64,000 nt of DNA from the NCBI GenBank assembly GCA_017577405.1, contig PIUA01000026.1, forward strand, positions 22,483 to 86,482, written 5' to 3'. Shown here piece by piece: positions 25,881 through 34,976 of this stretch. The position numbers and the translations under genes were made by a program. Numbering within the stretch: the stretch's first letter is position 1; each line of letters opens with the position of its first letter. The notes beneath the pieces were generated by a model. That model made no database searches, was not told where the DNA came from, and saw only the letters and a list, made by a program, of their open reading frames with translations. The stretch is from Bacillota bacterium (GTDB taxonomy: Bacteria > Bacillota > Limnochordia > Limnochordales > Limnochordaceae).

Positions 25881-26870
25881 TCAGGCGGGATCGGACTGGG
25901 CATCCAGCCAGGCGGCGAAGCGGGCCAGCCCCTCCTCCAGGGAGACCTGGGGCGCATAGCCCAACTCCGTCCGGGAGCGGGTGAGGTCAGCCCAGGTGCG
26001 GGGCACATCCCCCACCTGTTCGGGCAGCCGCTCGATCTGGGGCTCAAGGCCCAGAGTGGCCGCCAGCTGCTCCACCAAGGTGTCCAGCCGGACGGGCCGG
26101 TCGCTGCCCAGATTGAAGACCCGGTAGGGCGGCTCGCCCCGCGGGAAGGCCTGGAAGGCCAGCGCGGCCAGGATGCCGTCCACGATATCGTCCACGTAGG
26201 TGTAATCCCGCTCCGAGCTCCCGTCCCCGTAGAGGGGAAGCGGCCGGCCCGCCCGCATCAGGCGCGCGAACTTGTGGATGGCCAGGTCGGGCCGCTGGCG
26301 GGGCCCGTAGACGGTGAAGAAGCGCAAGGCCACGATGGTCAGGCCGTAGCAGTTGCTGAAGCTCTGGCAGAGGGCCTCCCCCGCGGCTTTGGTGGCGCCG
26401 TAGGGCGAGGCGGGGGTCAGGATGGGATCCTCCTCGGCGAAGGGCACCTTGGTGTTCCGCCCGTAGACCGAGCTGGAGGAGCCGAAGATCACCCGCGCCA
26501 CCCCATGCCGCCGGGCGGCCTGCAGCACGTTGACCGTCCCGCCGATGTTCACCTCGGTGTAACCCACGGGATCCTCCACCGAGGGGCGGACCCCCGCCCG
26601 GGCGGCCAGGTGGACCACCGCCTCAGGCCGGCTGGCCTGGAAGGCCGCCTCCAGAGCCGCCTCGTCCCGGATGTCGGCCTCCACCAGGCGGAGGCGGGGA
26701 TGGTCTCGGTGGGGGGCCAGGTTGGCCCGCTTGACGGCCGGATCGTAGAAGGGGTCGAAGTTGTCGACCACCGTCACCTCCGCGCCCAGCCCCAGCAGGC
26801 GGTCCACCAGGTGGCTACCGATGAACCCCGCCCCACCCGTCACCAGGTACCGCTGGAAGGGAAGGCTCAC
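25881..26870 (-). CDS. UDP-glucuronate 4-epimerase-like nucleotide-sugar epimerase
   Basis: 329 residues. GTG 26870 overlaps the stop of the UDP-glucose dehydrogenase gene. The extended SDR landmarks are [65 protein letters not shown] (YxxxK) and [13 protein letters not shown]. The FYDP and AGVRPS phrases are characteristic of UDP-glucuronate/galacturonate epimerases. It follows the enzyme that makes UDP-glucuronate, so the pair would make UDP-galacturonate for a cell-surface polysaccharide. UDP-glucose 4-epimerase activity is the alternative. Confidence 0.86.
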   Translation of the reverse strand: MSLPFQRYLVTGGAGFIGSHLVDRLLGLGAEVTVVDNFDPFYDPAVKRANLAPHRDHPRLRLVEADIRDEAALEAAFQASRPEAVVHLAARAGVRPSVEDPVGYTEVNIGGTVNVLQAARRHGVARVIFGSSSSVYGRNTKVPFAEEDPILTPASPYGATKAAGEALCQSFSNCYGLTIVALRFFTVYGPRQRPDLAIHKFARLMRAGRPLPLYGDGSSERDYTYVDDIVDGILAALAFQAFPRGEPPYRVFNLGSDRPVRLDTLVEQLAATLGLEPQIERLPEQVGDVPRTWADLTRSRTELGYAPQVSLEEGLARFAAWLDAQSDPA

Positions 26871-28225
26871 CGCCCGATCCCCCAGTAGCGGAAGCCCAGC
26901 CGGGTCAACATCTCCCGGTCGAGGACGTTCCGGCCGTCGATGACCACCCGCTCCCGCATCCGCTCGGCCACCGCGCCCCAATCCACGTGGAGGAAGGTCT
27001 CCCACTCGGTCATGAGGACCACCGCGTCGGCATCCTGCGCCGCGTCCAGGGGCGTCTCCGCGTACTCAATGGCCAGATCGGGGTGCTCCCGGCGGCACCG
27101 CTCCATCCCCACCGGGTCATGGGCCCGCACCCGGGCGCCCAGCTCCACCAGCCGCCGGGCCACGTCCAAGGCGGGGGCATCCCGCAGGTCGTCGGTGTTG
27201 GGCTTGAAGGTCAGGCCCCACAGGGCGACGGTGCTCCCCCGGACCACCTTCAGAGCCTGCTGGAGCTTCTCCACCACCACCCGGCGCTGGCGCATGTTCA
27301 CCTCCAGGGTCCCCCGGGCCAGGGGCATCTCGTACCCGTACTGATCGCCCAGGGCCAAGAGGGCCCGCACGTCCTTGCCGAAGCAGGAGCCTCCCCACCC
27401 CGCGCCCGCCCCCAGATAGCGGAGGCCGATCCGCTTGTCCAGGCCCACCGCCCGCATGACCTCCGTCACGTCCGCCCCCACCCGGTCGGCGATGCCGGCG
27501 ATCTCGTTGGCAAAGGAGATCTTCATGGCAAGGAAGGCATTGGACGCGTACTTGCAGAGCTCCGCGCTGGTGGGCGTGGTGGTGACGAAGACGGGCAGCT
27601 CCCGGCTGTCCGGCCGGGGGATGCCCGACGGCGGCGTGAAGGTCTGCTCCAGGATCGCCTCGTAGAGGCGCCGGAGCCGGTCGATGGGGCCTGAGCTGGT
27701 GGCCCCCACCACGATCCGGTCGGGATAGAACATGTCGTAGATGGCCGAACCCTCCCGGAGGAACTCCGGGTTGGAGGCGACGGCCACCTGGGCCTGGACC
27801 CCCCGGTGGGCCAGCCCATCTTGGATGATGGACGCCACCCGGCGGGCGGAACCGACGGGCACCGTCGACTTGTTGACCACCACCGTGTCCGCCCCTTCGG
27901 GGATCATGCTGGCGATCTCGGTGGCGGCCGCCTCCACGTAGCGCAAATCTGCGTCTCCGTTGGCCTGGGTGGGCGTCCCGACGCAGATGAGGAGGACATC
28001 GGCCCCGGCCGCCTCAGGGGTGAGCTGGGTTCCGAACTGCATGCTCCGGTAAGTGGCCCGCAACAGCTCCGGAAGCCCCGGTTCGTGGAACGGCGGCCGC
28101 CCCTCCCGGAGGCTTTCGACGACTGCCGGGTTCTTGTCGATGCAGGTCACCTCGTGACCCAAATAGGCCAGGGCGACCCCGGTGGTGAGCCCAACGTAGC
28201 CGGTGCCAACCACGGTGACTCTCAT
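26867..28225 (-). CDS. ugd: UDP-glucose 6-dehydrogenase
   Basis: 452 residues from ATG 28225. The NAD-binding N-terminus is [66 protein letters not shown] (catalytic Cys) and [17 protein letters not shown] follow. This NAD-dependent four-electron oxidation turns UDP-glucose into UDP-glucuronate. The usual FPKD after the Cys is FGKD here. It is paired by a four-base overlap with the epimerase, suggesting production of uronic-acid precursors for a capsule or exopolysaccharide. Confidence 0.94.
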   Translation of the reverse strand: MRVTVVGTGYVGLTTGVALAYLGHEVTCIDKNPAVVESLREGRPPFHEPGLPELLRATYRSMQFGTQLTPEAAGADVLLICVGTPTQANGDADLRYVEAAATEIASMIPEGADTVVVNKSTVPVGSARRVASIIQDGLAHRGVQAQVAVASNPEFLREGSAIYDMFYPDRIVVGATSSGPIDRLRRLYEAILEQTFTPPSGIPRPDSRELPVFVTTTPTSAELCKYASNAFLAMKISFANEIAGIADRVGADVTEVMRAVGLDKRIGLRYLGAGAGWGGSCFGKDVRALLALGDQYGYEMPLARGTLEVNMRQRRVVVEKLQQALKVVRGSTVALWGLTFKPNTDDLRDAPALDVARRLVELGARVRAHDPVGMERCRREHPDLAIEYAETPLDAAQDADAVVLMTEWETFLHVDWGAVAERMRERVVIDGRNVLDREMLTRLGFRYWGIGR

Positions 28226-28293
28226 GCCAACGGCCTCACTTTCGGAAAAGAAATGGTCAGCCAACCAGCCCCTCGGACCGGCGCACGCACGGT

Positions 28294-28325
28294 CAAAAGA
28301 AGGGCGCGTCCGAACCGCGCCCTTC
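28294..28325 (-). terminator. Rho-independent terminator of the HAD phosphatase transcript
   Basis: Read on the minus strand, GAAGGGCGCG and CGCGCCCTTC form a perfect 10-base stem with a seven-base loop. It is followed by TTTTGA. It lies between the phosphatase gene and ugd, so ugd probably has its own promoter. Confidence 0.8.
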
Positions 28326-28355
28326 CATACCTTCGCCTCTGGTCGGTCCTTCCCT

Positions 28356-29060
28356 TTAGGAAAGGGCCTCCCCGCACCCCGCCAGGGTCTGGTGCAGGTA
28401 GACCAAGAGCTCCTGGGGGCGCTCGATACGCAGGTCAGGAACCAGGGTTGGTGGGACAGCCTCTGCGCCGTACCCATATGCGGCCAAGCCGCTGCGGGTT
28501 CCGACGGCTCGGGCCGTTAGGAGATCACCCCTGGTGTCGCCGATGAAGATGGAGGTCTCGGCCTGGGCGCCGCCCCGCTGGAGGGCCCGGGTCAGGATGT
28601 CGGGGGCCGGCTTGGGCCGCAGGTCGGGATCGACCCCCTGGATCACGTCGAAGAAGGCCTTCAGCCCCACATCGTCCAGGACCCGCTCCGCCACCGGCGT
28701 CAGCTTGTTGGTCGCCACACCCAGAACGAAGCCGGGAATCGCCTCCCGAAGCTTCTCCAACCCCTCAAGGACCTCAGGAATCCCCGGAAAGGGCGGGCTG
28801 TGCTCGGGCCCCATCGTCTCGTAGTGGGCCCGGTAGCGGGCGACGAGTTCGTCCACCGCCTCGGGCGGAAGGGGCAGGCCGAGGGCCTTGGCCATCTCGC
28901 CGATGGGCGGGCCGATCTCCCGGGCGATGGCGTCCGCGGGCGGAAGGGGGCTCAGCTTGAGGTCCTGGCAAGCCCGGCGGAAGGCTTCCACAATACCTGT
29001 CTTGGTATCCAGGAGGGTTCCATCCAAATCGAAGAAGACAGCACGGATCGGTTGGCTCAC
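28356..29060 (-). CDS. HAD-superfamily phosphatase, phosphoglycolate-phosphatase-like
   Basis: 234 residues. Motif I is FFDLDGTLLDT (about 9-19) with the nucleophile Asp. Motif II Thr is in GVATNKLTP, motif III Lys in RPKPAPD and motif IV in IFIGDTRGDLLTA. The cap domain sits between motifs I and II. The sequence is closest to Gph/PpaX-type enzymes, which hydrolyse 2-phosphoglycolate, but related enzymes dephosphorylate sugar phosphates or pyrophosphate. It is the last gene before a clean terminator, about 70 bases after the dGTPase-like gene. Confidence 0.85.
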   Translation of the reverse strand: MSQPIRAVFFDLDGTLLDTKTGIVEAFRRACQDLKLSPLPPADAIAREIGPPIGEMAKALGLPLPPEAVDELVARYRAHYETMGPEHSPPFPGIPEVLEGLEKLREAIPGFVLGVATNKLTPVAERVLDDVGLKAFFDVIQGVDPDLRPKPAPDILTRALQRGGAQAETSIFIGDTRGDLLTARAVGTRSGLAAYGYGAEAVPPTLVPDLRIERPQELLVYLHQTLAGCGEALS

Positions 29061-29131
29061 TCTCTCACTCCCACGCTCGATGTTGGCCGTCAGTTGGAGT
29101 CCAAGGCAGCCCGGGGCATCACGAACGCTGC

Positions 29132-30343
29132 CTAGTGAAGGTGGTGGCCCATGGCTCTCGCCCTGGGATCGAAGAGTTCAGCGTGCAGATCCAAAGCGCC
29201 CCGATCGGTCAGGGAGGCCAGGAAGTAGGCGATCTGGCGCGGCCGTTCCGGCTCCGACGCCGCTTCCCAGCGACGGTAGTGCGGCTCCGGCATGAGCCGC
29301 GGGTTGGCCAATAAACGATCGAAAAGCTGGGTCAGGATCCACCGCTCCTTCTCGTTCTGCCGGACGACCAAGGGGTGCTGGTAGACGTGCTGGAAGAGGA
29401 AATCGACCAGTGCCCGCACCTTCTGGCCCAACGCCTCCGGCAGGGTGACCAGAGGCTCCCGGTGGTGGATGGCCGCTTCAAAGGTGGTCACGCCGGCGGC
29501 CTGAGCCCGGGCCACTGAGGCTTCCGCCGCCTCAAGGAGGAGGCGGTCGATCAGGTGCCGCCGGGCCCGGCGGGCCAGCAGGCGGTGCCGCTCCCGGGCC
29601 GGCCAGTCCCGGAAGGTGCCTGCTTCGACCAGCTCCGCCTCGGCCCGGTCCCAGCACGCCTGCCAGGGCTCGAGCCGGGGCTCGGACCGGAGCTGGTCGG
29701 GCTCGAGGAGGCCCGCCTCCAAGGCGTCTTGCAGGTCGTGGCCCGCGTAGGCGATCACATCCGCCAGGTTGACCACCTGCGCCTCCAAGGTCGGTTGAGG
29801 GTAGGGGTCGAAGTCGGGCACGGGAACGTCAAACGGGGTGGCGTGCCGGGCCACCCCCTGGCGGGTGGCGAAGGTCAGGTTGAGGCCGGGCCCGTCGGGG
29901 TACATCAGTTCGAGCTCGTCCAGCACCCGCAGGGAGTGCTGGTTGGAGTCCCACCCCTGAGGGTCCCCCGCCTGCCGGAGCGCGGCGTCCAGGGCCGCCT
30001 CCCCGGCATGGCCAAAGGGCGTGTGCCCCACGTCATGGCCCAGCGCGATGGCTTCCACCAGCGGCTCCCGCAGGCCCAAGAGCCTGGCCAGGGTCCGGCC
30101 GATCTGGGCCACCTCCAGGGTGTGGGTGAGCCGGGTCCGGTAAAAGTCGCCCTCGTGGATCAGGTAGACCTGGGTCTTGTGCTGGAGCGCCTGAAAGGCG
30201 CGCGCGTGGATGATGCGGTCCCGGTCCCGCTGGAAGGGGTCACGCGGGTCCGCATCATCCACGGGCCGCAGGCGCTCGCTCCAGGGCGGCCGCTCGGGCG
30301 TGGCAAGACGGGCCAGGGCGCCCGGGGTGAACAGGCGGGCCAT
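29132..30343 (-). CDS. dGTPase-like HD-domain triphosphohydrolase
   Basis: 403 residues from ATG 30343 (GAGGTGAGG upstream). The HD metal-site motifs are present: FRT-type sequence DFYRTRLTHTLEVAQIGR, and ALGHDVGHTPFGHAGE with the His-Asp pair. NLADVIAYAGHDL carries the last Asp. The family cleaves dGTP or other dNTPs to nucleoside and triphosphate, controlling dNTP pools; the short bacterial type matches this length. It starts 22 bases after the SDR gene stop, so the two may be cotranscribed. Confidence 0.88.
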   Translation of the reverse strand: MARLFTPGALARLATPERPPWSERLRPVDDADPRDPFQRDRDRIIHARAFQALQHKTQVYLIHEGDFYRTRLTHTLEVAQIGRTLARLLGLREPLVEAIALGHDVGHTPFGHAGEAALDAALRQAGDPQGWDSNQHSLRVLDELELMYPDGPGLNLTFATRQGVARHATPFDVPVPDFDPYPQPTLEAQVVNLADVIAYAGHDLQDALEAGLLEPDQLRSEPRLEPWQACWDRAEAELVEAGTFRDWPARERHRLLARRARRHLIDRLLLEAAEASVARAQAAGVTTFEAAIHHREPLVTLPEALGQKVRALVDFLFQHVYQHPLVVRQNEKERWILTQLFDRLLANPRLMPEPHYRRWEAASEPERPRQIAYFLASLTDRGALDLHAELFDPRARAMGHHLH

Positions 30344-30365
30344 CCACCTCACCTCTCACCCCGCA

Positions 30366-31127
30366 CTATACCATGAGCTGGCCGCCGTTCACCTCGATCA
30401 TCTCGCCGGCGATGTAGCTGGCCGCCGGCGTGGCCAGAAAGGCGATCACCGCCGCCACCTCTTCCGGCGTGCCCAGGCGCCCCGCCGGGATGGCGGCCGC
30501 CATCGCCTTGAGCCGCTCAGGGGTGGAGTAGCGCTGGTGGAAGGGCGTGTCGATGACCCCCGGCGCCACCGCGTTGACCGTCACCCCGTCGGCGGCCGCA
30601 TCTTTGGCAAAGGCCTTGGTGAGGGCGTGGACCGCGGCCTTGGCCGCCGCGTAGTGGGCCGCCCCACCCCCGCCACCGGTGTGGGCGGCGATGGAGCTGA
30701 CGTTCACCACCCGCCCCCACTTCCGCGCCCGCATGCCGGGCAGGAAGGCGCGGGTCAGGAGGAAGAGGCTGGTTACGTTCAGGTCAAAGGTGCGCTGCCA
30801 GAGCTCCCGGCTGACCTTCTCCGGATCGCTCCGCTCCAGCATGCCGCCGGCGTTGTTGATCAAGACGTCCACCGGCCCGAACCGCTCGGCCACCTCCCGG
30901 GCCAGCGCCTCAGCCCCGTCGGGATCGGACAGGTCGGCCCGCACCAGCTCGCACTCGCCCCCCGCCTCCCGGATGCGGGCGGCCAGCTCCTCCGCCGGCC
31001 CCTGCGAGGCGTTGTAGTGGGCCACCACCTTGGCGCCCAGGGCGGCCAGTTCTATGGCAGTAGCGTGGCCAATACCCGTGCTCGCCCCGGTTACCAGGGC
31101 GGTCCGTCCTTTCAAGGAAAGATCCAT
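30366..31127 (-). CDS. Short-chain dehydrogenase, probably acting on a sugar acid
   Basis: 253 residues from ATG 31127, behind GGGAGGTG. A complete classical SDR: ALVTGASTGIGHATA, VDVLINNAGGM, VNVSSIAAHTG (catalytic Ser), HYAAAKAAVHAL (Tyr, Lys), NAVAPGVIDTP, and SYIAGEMIEVNGG. It lies directly downstream of KDG kinase on the same strand, in a locus that also has KDPG aldolase. It could be a glucose/gluconate, 2-deoxygluconate or uronate dehydrogenase feeding KDG. The exact substrate is inferred from context only. Confidence 0.85.
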   Translation of the reverse strand: MDLSLKGRTALVTGASTGIGHATAIELAALGAKVVAHYNASQGPAEELAARIREAGGECELVRADLSDPDGAEALAREVAERFGPVDVLINNAGGMLERSDPEKVSRELWQRTFDLNVTSLFLLTRAFLPGMRARKWGRVVNVSSIAAHTGGGGGAAHYAAAKAAVHALTKAFAKDAAADGVTVNAVAPGVIDTPFHQRYSTPERLKAMAAAIPAGRLGTPEEVAAVIAFLATPAASYIAGEMIEVNGGQLMV

Positions 31128-31182
31128 CCCCACACCTCCCGATCCACGCTTCCCGTCTCGTACCGGCTCGCGCCCGGCGCGC

Positions 31183-32196
31183 TCAGCGCTGGACGCCGGC
31201 GGGCCGGACGGCGCTGGCGTGCTCCAACTCCTCCGGCCCGAAGGGCCCGAAGTCGCCGTGGATGGTGTTCTTCAGGGCCATCATGGCGCTGCCGTAGCGG
31301 ACCGCATCGGCCAGGCTCTTGCCCTGGCGGAGGGACCAGAGGAAGCCAGCCGCGTACGCATCGCCCGCGCCCAGCCGGTCGACGGTGACCACCCCGGCCG
31401 GCTGGTCATAGGAGGCCGTCTCGCCCTTGTACCAGGCGAAGGCCCGCCACTGGATGGGCTCCTTCGGCGCCTCGGGCGTGTACACCAAGGTGACCCCGTC
31501 CAGCTCATAGCGGGATGCCAGCCAGGCAGGCAGCTCCTCAGGATCCATCTCCGGCGCGCCCAGGATCACGGTGGCGTCGGAGACGGAGGTGAAGAGCAGG
31601 TTCACGTGCTTGAGCAGAGGCACCAAAGCCTCCCGGGCTTCCTCCGGCGTCCAGAGCTTGCTCCGGTAGTTGACGTCGAAGACCACCAAGAGGCCCTTGC
31701 GGGCGGCGGTCTCCAGGGAGCGGCGAACCCCTTCCAAAGCTTCAGCGCTCAACGCTGCGGTGATCCCGGTGGTCAGGAAGACGCCGCCTGGCTCCAGGAC
31801 CCTCTCCCAGTCGAACTGGGACCACGGGTACCGGCTGAACGCCGAATCCTGCCGGTCGTATGTGACCACCCCGGGACGCGGGGGAACACCCGGCTCCAAA
31901 TAGTAGATCCCCATCCGGCCAGGGGCCGCCAGGTCGCCCACCACTTCGACGCCCTGCTCGGCGATAAACCGCCACATCCGCTGGCCCAGTGGCGAATCCG
32001 GCAGGGCGGTCACATACCGGACCGGCTCACCCAGGTTGGCCAGCCCCACGCCCACGTTCAGCTCCGCGCCCCCCGGATGAATCCGGAGCACGTCGGCCTG
32101 TGAGAGCCGCTCCCCCGGCTCCACCGAGTACCGGAGCATCGCCTCGCCGAAGGTGACGATTGCAGCCCGAGTCGTTTGGTCATCCGTTGCCAACAT
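31183..32196 (-). CDS. kdgK: 2-keto-3-deoxygluconate kinase (PfkB family)
   Basis: 337 residues from ATG 32196. PfkB features: VTFGEAMLRYS and HPGGAELNVGVGLANLG at the N-terminus, VFDVNYRSKLW in the middle, and the C-terminal RLGAGDAYAAGF with the catalytic Asp. FGEAMLR plus NVNYR-type wording is that of KdgK. It phosphorylates KDG to KDPG, the substrate of the aldolase encoded at 36571-37215. It is divergent from an IclR regulator whose upstream region carries a KdgR-like box. The intergenic gap 32197-32481 contains several imperfect inverted repeats. Confidence 0.88.
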   Translation of the reverse strand: MLATDDQTTRAAIVTFGEAMLRYSVEPGERLSQADVLRIHPGGAELNVGVGLANLGEPVRYVTALPDSPLGQRMWRFIAEQGVEVVGDLAAPGRMGIYYLEPGVPPRPGVVTYDRQDSAFSRYPWSQFDWERVLEPGGVFLTTGITAALSAEALEGVRRSLETAARKGLLVVFDVNYRSKLWTPEEAREALVPLLKHVNLLFTSVSDATVILGAPEMDPEELPAWLASRYELDGVTLVYTPEAPKEPIQWRAFAWYKGETASYDQPAGVVTVDRLGAGDAYAAGFLWSLRQGKSLADAVRYGSAMMALKNTIHGDFGPFGPEELEHASAVRPAGVQR

Positions 32197-32441
32197 CGCC
32201 CACCCCGGTTCTTTAAGAAAGTTCCAGTCCCTATTCAGACTCCACAGATTGAAACGAGATTCCACACCGCCACGCTCGTTTGGCATGGCGTTTCGGAATG
32301 CGGAAAGCCAGAACGGGCCGTGCCGCATGCGAGCAGGGCCGTTCCGCCACTCCCTTCGTGCTCGCCTGCGGCAGATCCTCCTTATGTTCCCTATGCGGGG
32401 AGGAATCGTCAGGCCTGAGCCGAAGGCAATGGTGAGGGCAG

Positions 32442-32460
32442 AATGAAACGCCGTTTCGCG
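32442..32460. promoter_or_regulatory. KdgR-like operator box
   Basis: AATGAAACGCCGTTTCGCG contains the perfect 13-base palindrome GAAACG-C-CGTTTC (32445-32457). It agrees with 16 of 19 positions of the enterobacterial KdgR box as I recall it (AATRAAAYRNYRTTTYATT). It is about 22 bases before the IclR-type gene, so autoregulation and control of the divergent kdgK are likely. Weaker GAAAC/GTTTC pieces occur nearby at about 32250 and 32288. Confidence 0.6.
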
Positions 32461-32481
32461 CCTGCTGGGAGGTGACGACCG

Positions 32482-33333
32482 ATGGCCCGGAGTAGAAACC
32501 AAGCTTCCTCAGGTGCCGTCGGCGTCCCCCGCGTCCAGGCGGTCCAGAGTGCCGCACGGATCCTCTGGACCGTGGGGCACTCTGGGGCGCGCGGCATGAC
32601 CCTCAACCAGCTTGCCCAGGCGGTGGAGGTTCCTAAGAGCACCGTCCTCCGGATTGCGCAGACCCTGGTGGACGAGGGGCTCTTGGAGCGGGAGGAGTCC
32701 ACGGGGCTCTTCCGGCTCGGCATCCGCACCCTGGAGTTGGCCTCGATGGTGCTGGAGACCCTGGAGATTCCCCGGGTTGCCCGGCCCCATCTGGAGTGGC
32801 TCTCGGAGCAGACCCGTGAGACCGTCCACCTCTGCGTCCTCGACGAGGGTGAGGTGGTCTACGTGGACAAGATCGAGAGCCCCCAGGCGATCAGGCTCTA
32901 CTCCCGGATCGGTCGCCGGGCGCCTGCTCACTGTACGGGCGTGGGCAAAGCCCTCATGGCCTTCCTTCCCTCAACCGAACGCCGCCGCCTGGTGGAGAAG
33001 CGTCCCTTGAAGCGCTTTACACCCAACACCATCACCGACTTCTTCCAACTGGAGAAAGAGCTGGAGCAAATCCGGCAGACGGGCATCGCGTACGACCGGG
33101 AGGAGCACGAGCCCGGTGTCCGCTGCGCTGCCGCTCCGGTCTTCGACCTGACCGGGCGGGTCTGCGCCGCGGTCAGCGTGGCGGTGCCCATCCTTCGGCT
33201 GCCCCCTGGGCGTCTGGAGGAGCTGGCCGGCCTGGTCAAGCAGGCGACCCAGGCCATCTCCGAGGCTCTGGGTTACCGGGCCCACGCCAAGCGATTGGCG
33301 GGGTCCAGGCTGGACGTCAGGCCGGGACCGTGA
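32482..33333 (+). CDS. IclR-family regulator of the KDG locus (KdgR-like)
   Basis: 283 residues; ATG 32482 follows GGGAGGTGACG. The N-terminal winged helix (about 17-80) reads VQSAARILWTV and MTLNQLAQAVEVPKSTVLRIAQTL. The C-terminal IclR effector domain has HLCVLDEGEVVYVDKIESP, the HCTGVGKALMAFLP motif and GVRCAAAPVFDLTG. IclR-type KdgR repressors sense KDG or related acids. It is the first gene of the plus-strand half of the locus, 104 bases before tctC, and is divergent from kdgK. Binding to the box at 32442-32460 is the obvious prediction. Confidence 0.88.
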   Translation: MARSRNQASSGAVGVPRVQAVQSAARILWTVGHSGARGMTLNQLAQAVEVPKSTVLRIAQTLVDEGLLEREESTGLFRLGIRTLELASMVLETLEIPRVARPHLEWLSEQTRETVHLCVLDEGEVVYVDKIESPQAIRLYSRIGRRAPAHCTGVGKALMAFLPSTERRRLVEKRPLKRFTPNTITDFFQLEKELEQIRQTGIAYDREEHEPGVRCAAAPVFDLTGRVCAAVSVAVPILRLPPGRLEELAGLVKQATQAISEALGYRAHAKRLAGSRLDVRPGP

Positions 33334-33437
33334 GGGGTTCCGTTGGGAGCGCCCCAGCGTGGAAACCGGCGCTGGCGGCGATGTGAAGAAGCTCAAGGGA
33401 TCTGATCCGGCTGCATGTACGACGAGGAGGGAAAGAC

Positions 33438-34424
33438 GTGTTGAGCACTGGGAAGCGTCTTCGCGGTCTTGCCATCGTCTCGATGATCGCCCTGCTCTCC
33501 CTGGTCCTCTTCCCCGCTGCGGCCCAGGCAGCCTACCCTGATCGGCCCATCACCATCATCGTTCCCTTCGGGGCCGGCGGCGGCACCGACCAAGTCGCCC
33601 GGGTCCTCGCCAGCCTCATGCAGGACGAGCTGGGCGTCCCTGTGAACGTGGTCAACCGGGCTGGCGGTGGCGGCGCGGTGGGCCACACGGCGGGTGCTAC
33701 CGCGGCGCCTGACGGCTACACCATCACCATGATCACCGCCGAGCTGGCCATGATGCACTGGATGGGCCTCACCAACATCGACTACACCGACTTTGAGCCC
33801 ATCGGCATCGTCAACATGGACCCGGCGTCCGTCATGGTCGCGGCGAACTCGCCCTGGCAGACCCTCGAGGACCTGATGGAGGACATCAAGGCCAACCCCG
33901 GCAAGTATCGGGCTTCCGGCACGGGCACCGGCGCCATCTGGGACGTGGCCCGGGTCGGCTGGCTGAACGCCGCGGGCCTTACCGACGGGCACCTGCCCTG
34001 GATCCCCAGCACCGGCGCGGCCCAGGCCCTGCAGGAGATGATCGCTGGTGGTGTCCACGTGGTCACCAACAGCATCAGCGAGGGCGCGGCCATGATCCAC
34101 GCCGGCACCGTGCGGCCGCTGGCCGTCATGGGTGACGAGCGGGTGGTGGCCTTCCCCGACGTGCCCACCCTGAAGGAGAAGGGCATCGACTGGTCTCTCG
34201 GGACCTGGCGGGGCTTCGCAGTGCCTGCCGGCACGCCGGCTGACGTGGTCAAGACGCTGGAGGCTGCGGTGGCCAAGGCCGTGGCCAGCGACCAGTACGT
34301 CACCTTCATGAACGACGTCGGCTTCGGCATCCTCTGGCTCCCCTCGGACGAGGCGCGCCAGTTCCTGGCCGAGCAGGACGAGATCATGGGCACCCTCATG
34401 AAGCAGATGGGGGTCGCCAAGTAA
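33438..34424 (+). CDS. TTT transporter solute-binding protein (TctC/Bug family)
   Basis: 328 residues from GTG 33438 (GAGGAGGGAAAGAC upstream). A Sec signal ends PAAAQA near residue 31, and the mature protein opens YPDRPITIIVPFGAGGGTDQVARV, the Bug-family signature. GAAAAPDGYTITMI-type and PDVPTLKEKGI segments follow. Bug proteins capture carboxylated solutes for the TctAB channel. Here the neighbours are KDG kinase, KDPG aldolase and an SDR, so an aldonic or uronic acid or KDG itself is the likely ligand rather than citrate. This is inference from context. Confidence 0.88.
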   Translation: MLSTGKRLRGLAIVSMIALLSLVLFPAAAQAAYPDRPITIIVPFGAGGGTDQVARVLASLMQDELGVPVNVVNRAGGGGAVGHTAGATAAPDGYTITMITAELAMMHWMGLTNIDYTDFEPIGIVNMDPASVMVAANSPWQTLEDLMEDIKANPGKYRASGTGTGAIWDVARVGWLNAAGLTDGHLPWIPSTGAAQALQEMIAGGVHVVTNSISEGAAMIHAGTVRPLAVMGDERVVAFPDVPTLKEKGIDWSLGTWRGFAVPAGTPADVVKTLEAAVAKAVASDQYVTFMNDVGFGILWLPSDEARQFLAEQDEIMGTLMKQMGVAK

Positions 34425-34447
34425 CCGGATTCCTGGACGTGCTGTGC

Positions 34448-34479
34448 CTGCCGGAACGCCCTCCGGGGCGTTCCGGCAG
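34448..34479 (+). other. Intercistronic hairpin between tctC and tctB
   Basis: CTGCCGGAACGCC (34448-34460) pairs perfectly with GGCGTTCCGGCAG (34467-34479). No T-run follows. A hairpin here can stop 3' decay or partly terminate transcription, so that the binding protein is made in excess of the membrane subunits. Confidence 0.65.
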
Positions 34480-34502
34480 CCTCCGGAGAGGAAGTGATAC
34501 CC

Positions 34503-34973
34503 GTGTCAAGAGCAGACGTGGTCCTGGGGCTCCTCGCCATCCTGGCTGGCGCCGCCATCCTGCCCATGAGCCTCGCGCTCCCTTCCCTGCCCCAGTCCTA
34601 CGCCGGGCCTAGCCTCTTTCCCAGCCTGATCGGCTGCCTCTTCATCCTGGCCGGGGTGGTCATCACCATCAACGGCCTTCGGGCCTGGCGGGCGGAGAAG
34701 GCAGGCCAAGGGGATGAGGCCAGCCAGCCGAGGCCCCAGTTCGCCTGGCGACGGATGATCGAAGTTCTGATCGCTGTGGCGGTCTTCATCATCGTGGCTC
34801 CCCGCCTCGGCTTCGTGGTGGGCGGCTTCGTCCTGGTGGCCGGCATGCTGCTGATCCGGGGCAACCGCTGGACCACCTCCGTCGCGGTCGCTCTCATCTT
34901 GACCATCATCGTCCGGTGGATCTTCGTGTCATTGCTGAAGGTGCCCCTGCCCGTGGGGCCGTGGGGGTGGTAG
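34503..34973 (+). CDS. TTT transporter small membrane subunit (TctB)
   Basis: 156 residues from GTG 34503, which is better spaced from GAGAGG than the upstream GTG 34494. Four hydrophobic helices are apparent (about 5-23, 38-58, 85-103, 108-145), as in TctB. YAGPSLFPSLIGCLFILAGV resembles the conserved first loop and helix. TctB is the poorly conserved small partner of TctA. It starts after the intercistronic hairpin, and tctA follows three bases after its stop. Confidence 0.82.
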   Translation: MSRADVVLGLLAILAGAAILPMSLALPSLPQSYAGPSLFPSLIGCLFILAGVVITINGLRAWRAEKAGQGDEASQPRPQFAWRRMIEVLIAVAVFIIVAPRLGFVVGGFVLVAGMLLIRGNRWTTSVAVALILTIIVRWIFVSLLKVPLPVGPWGW

Positions 34974-34976
34974 GCC

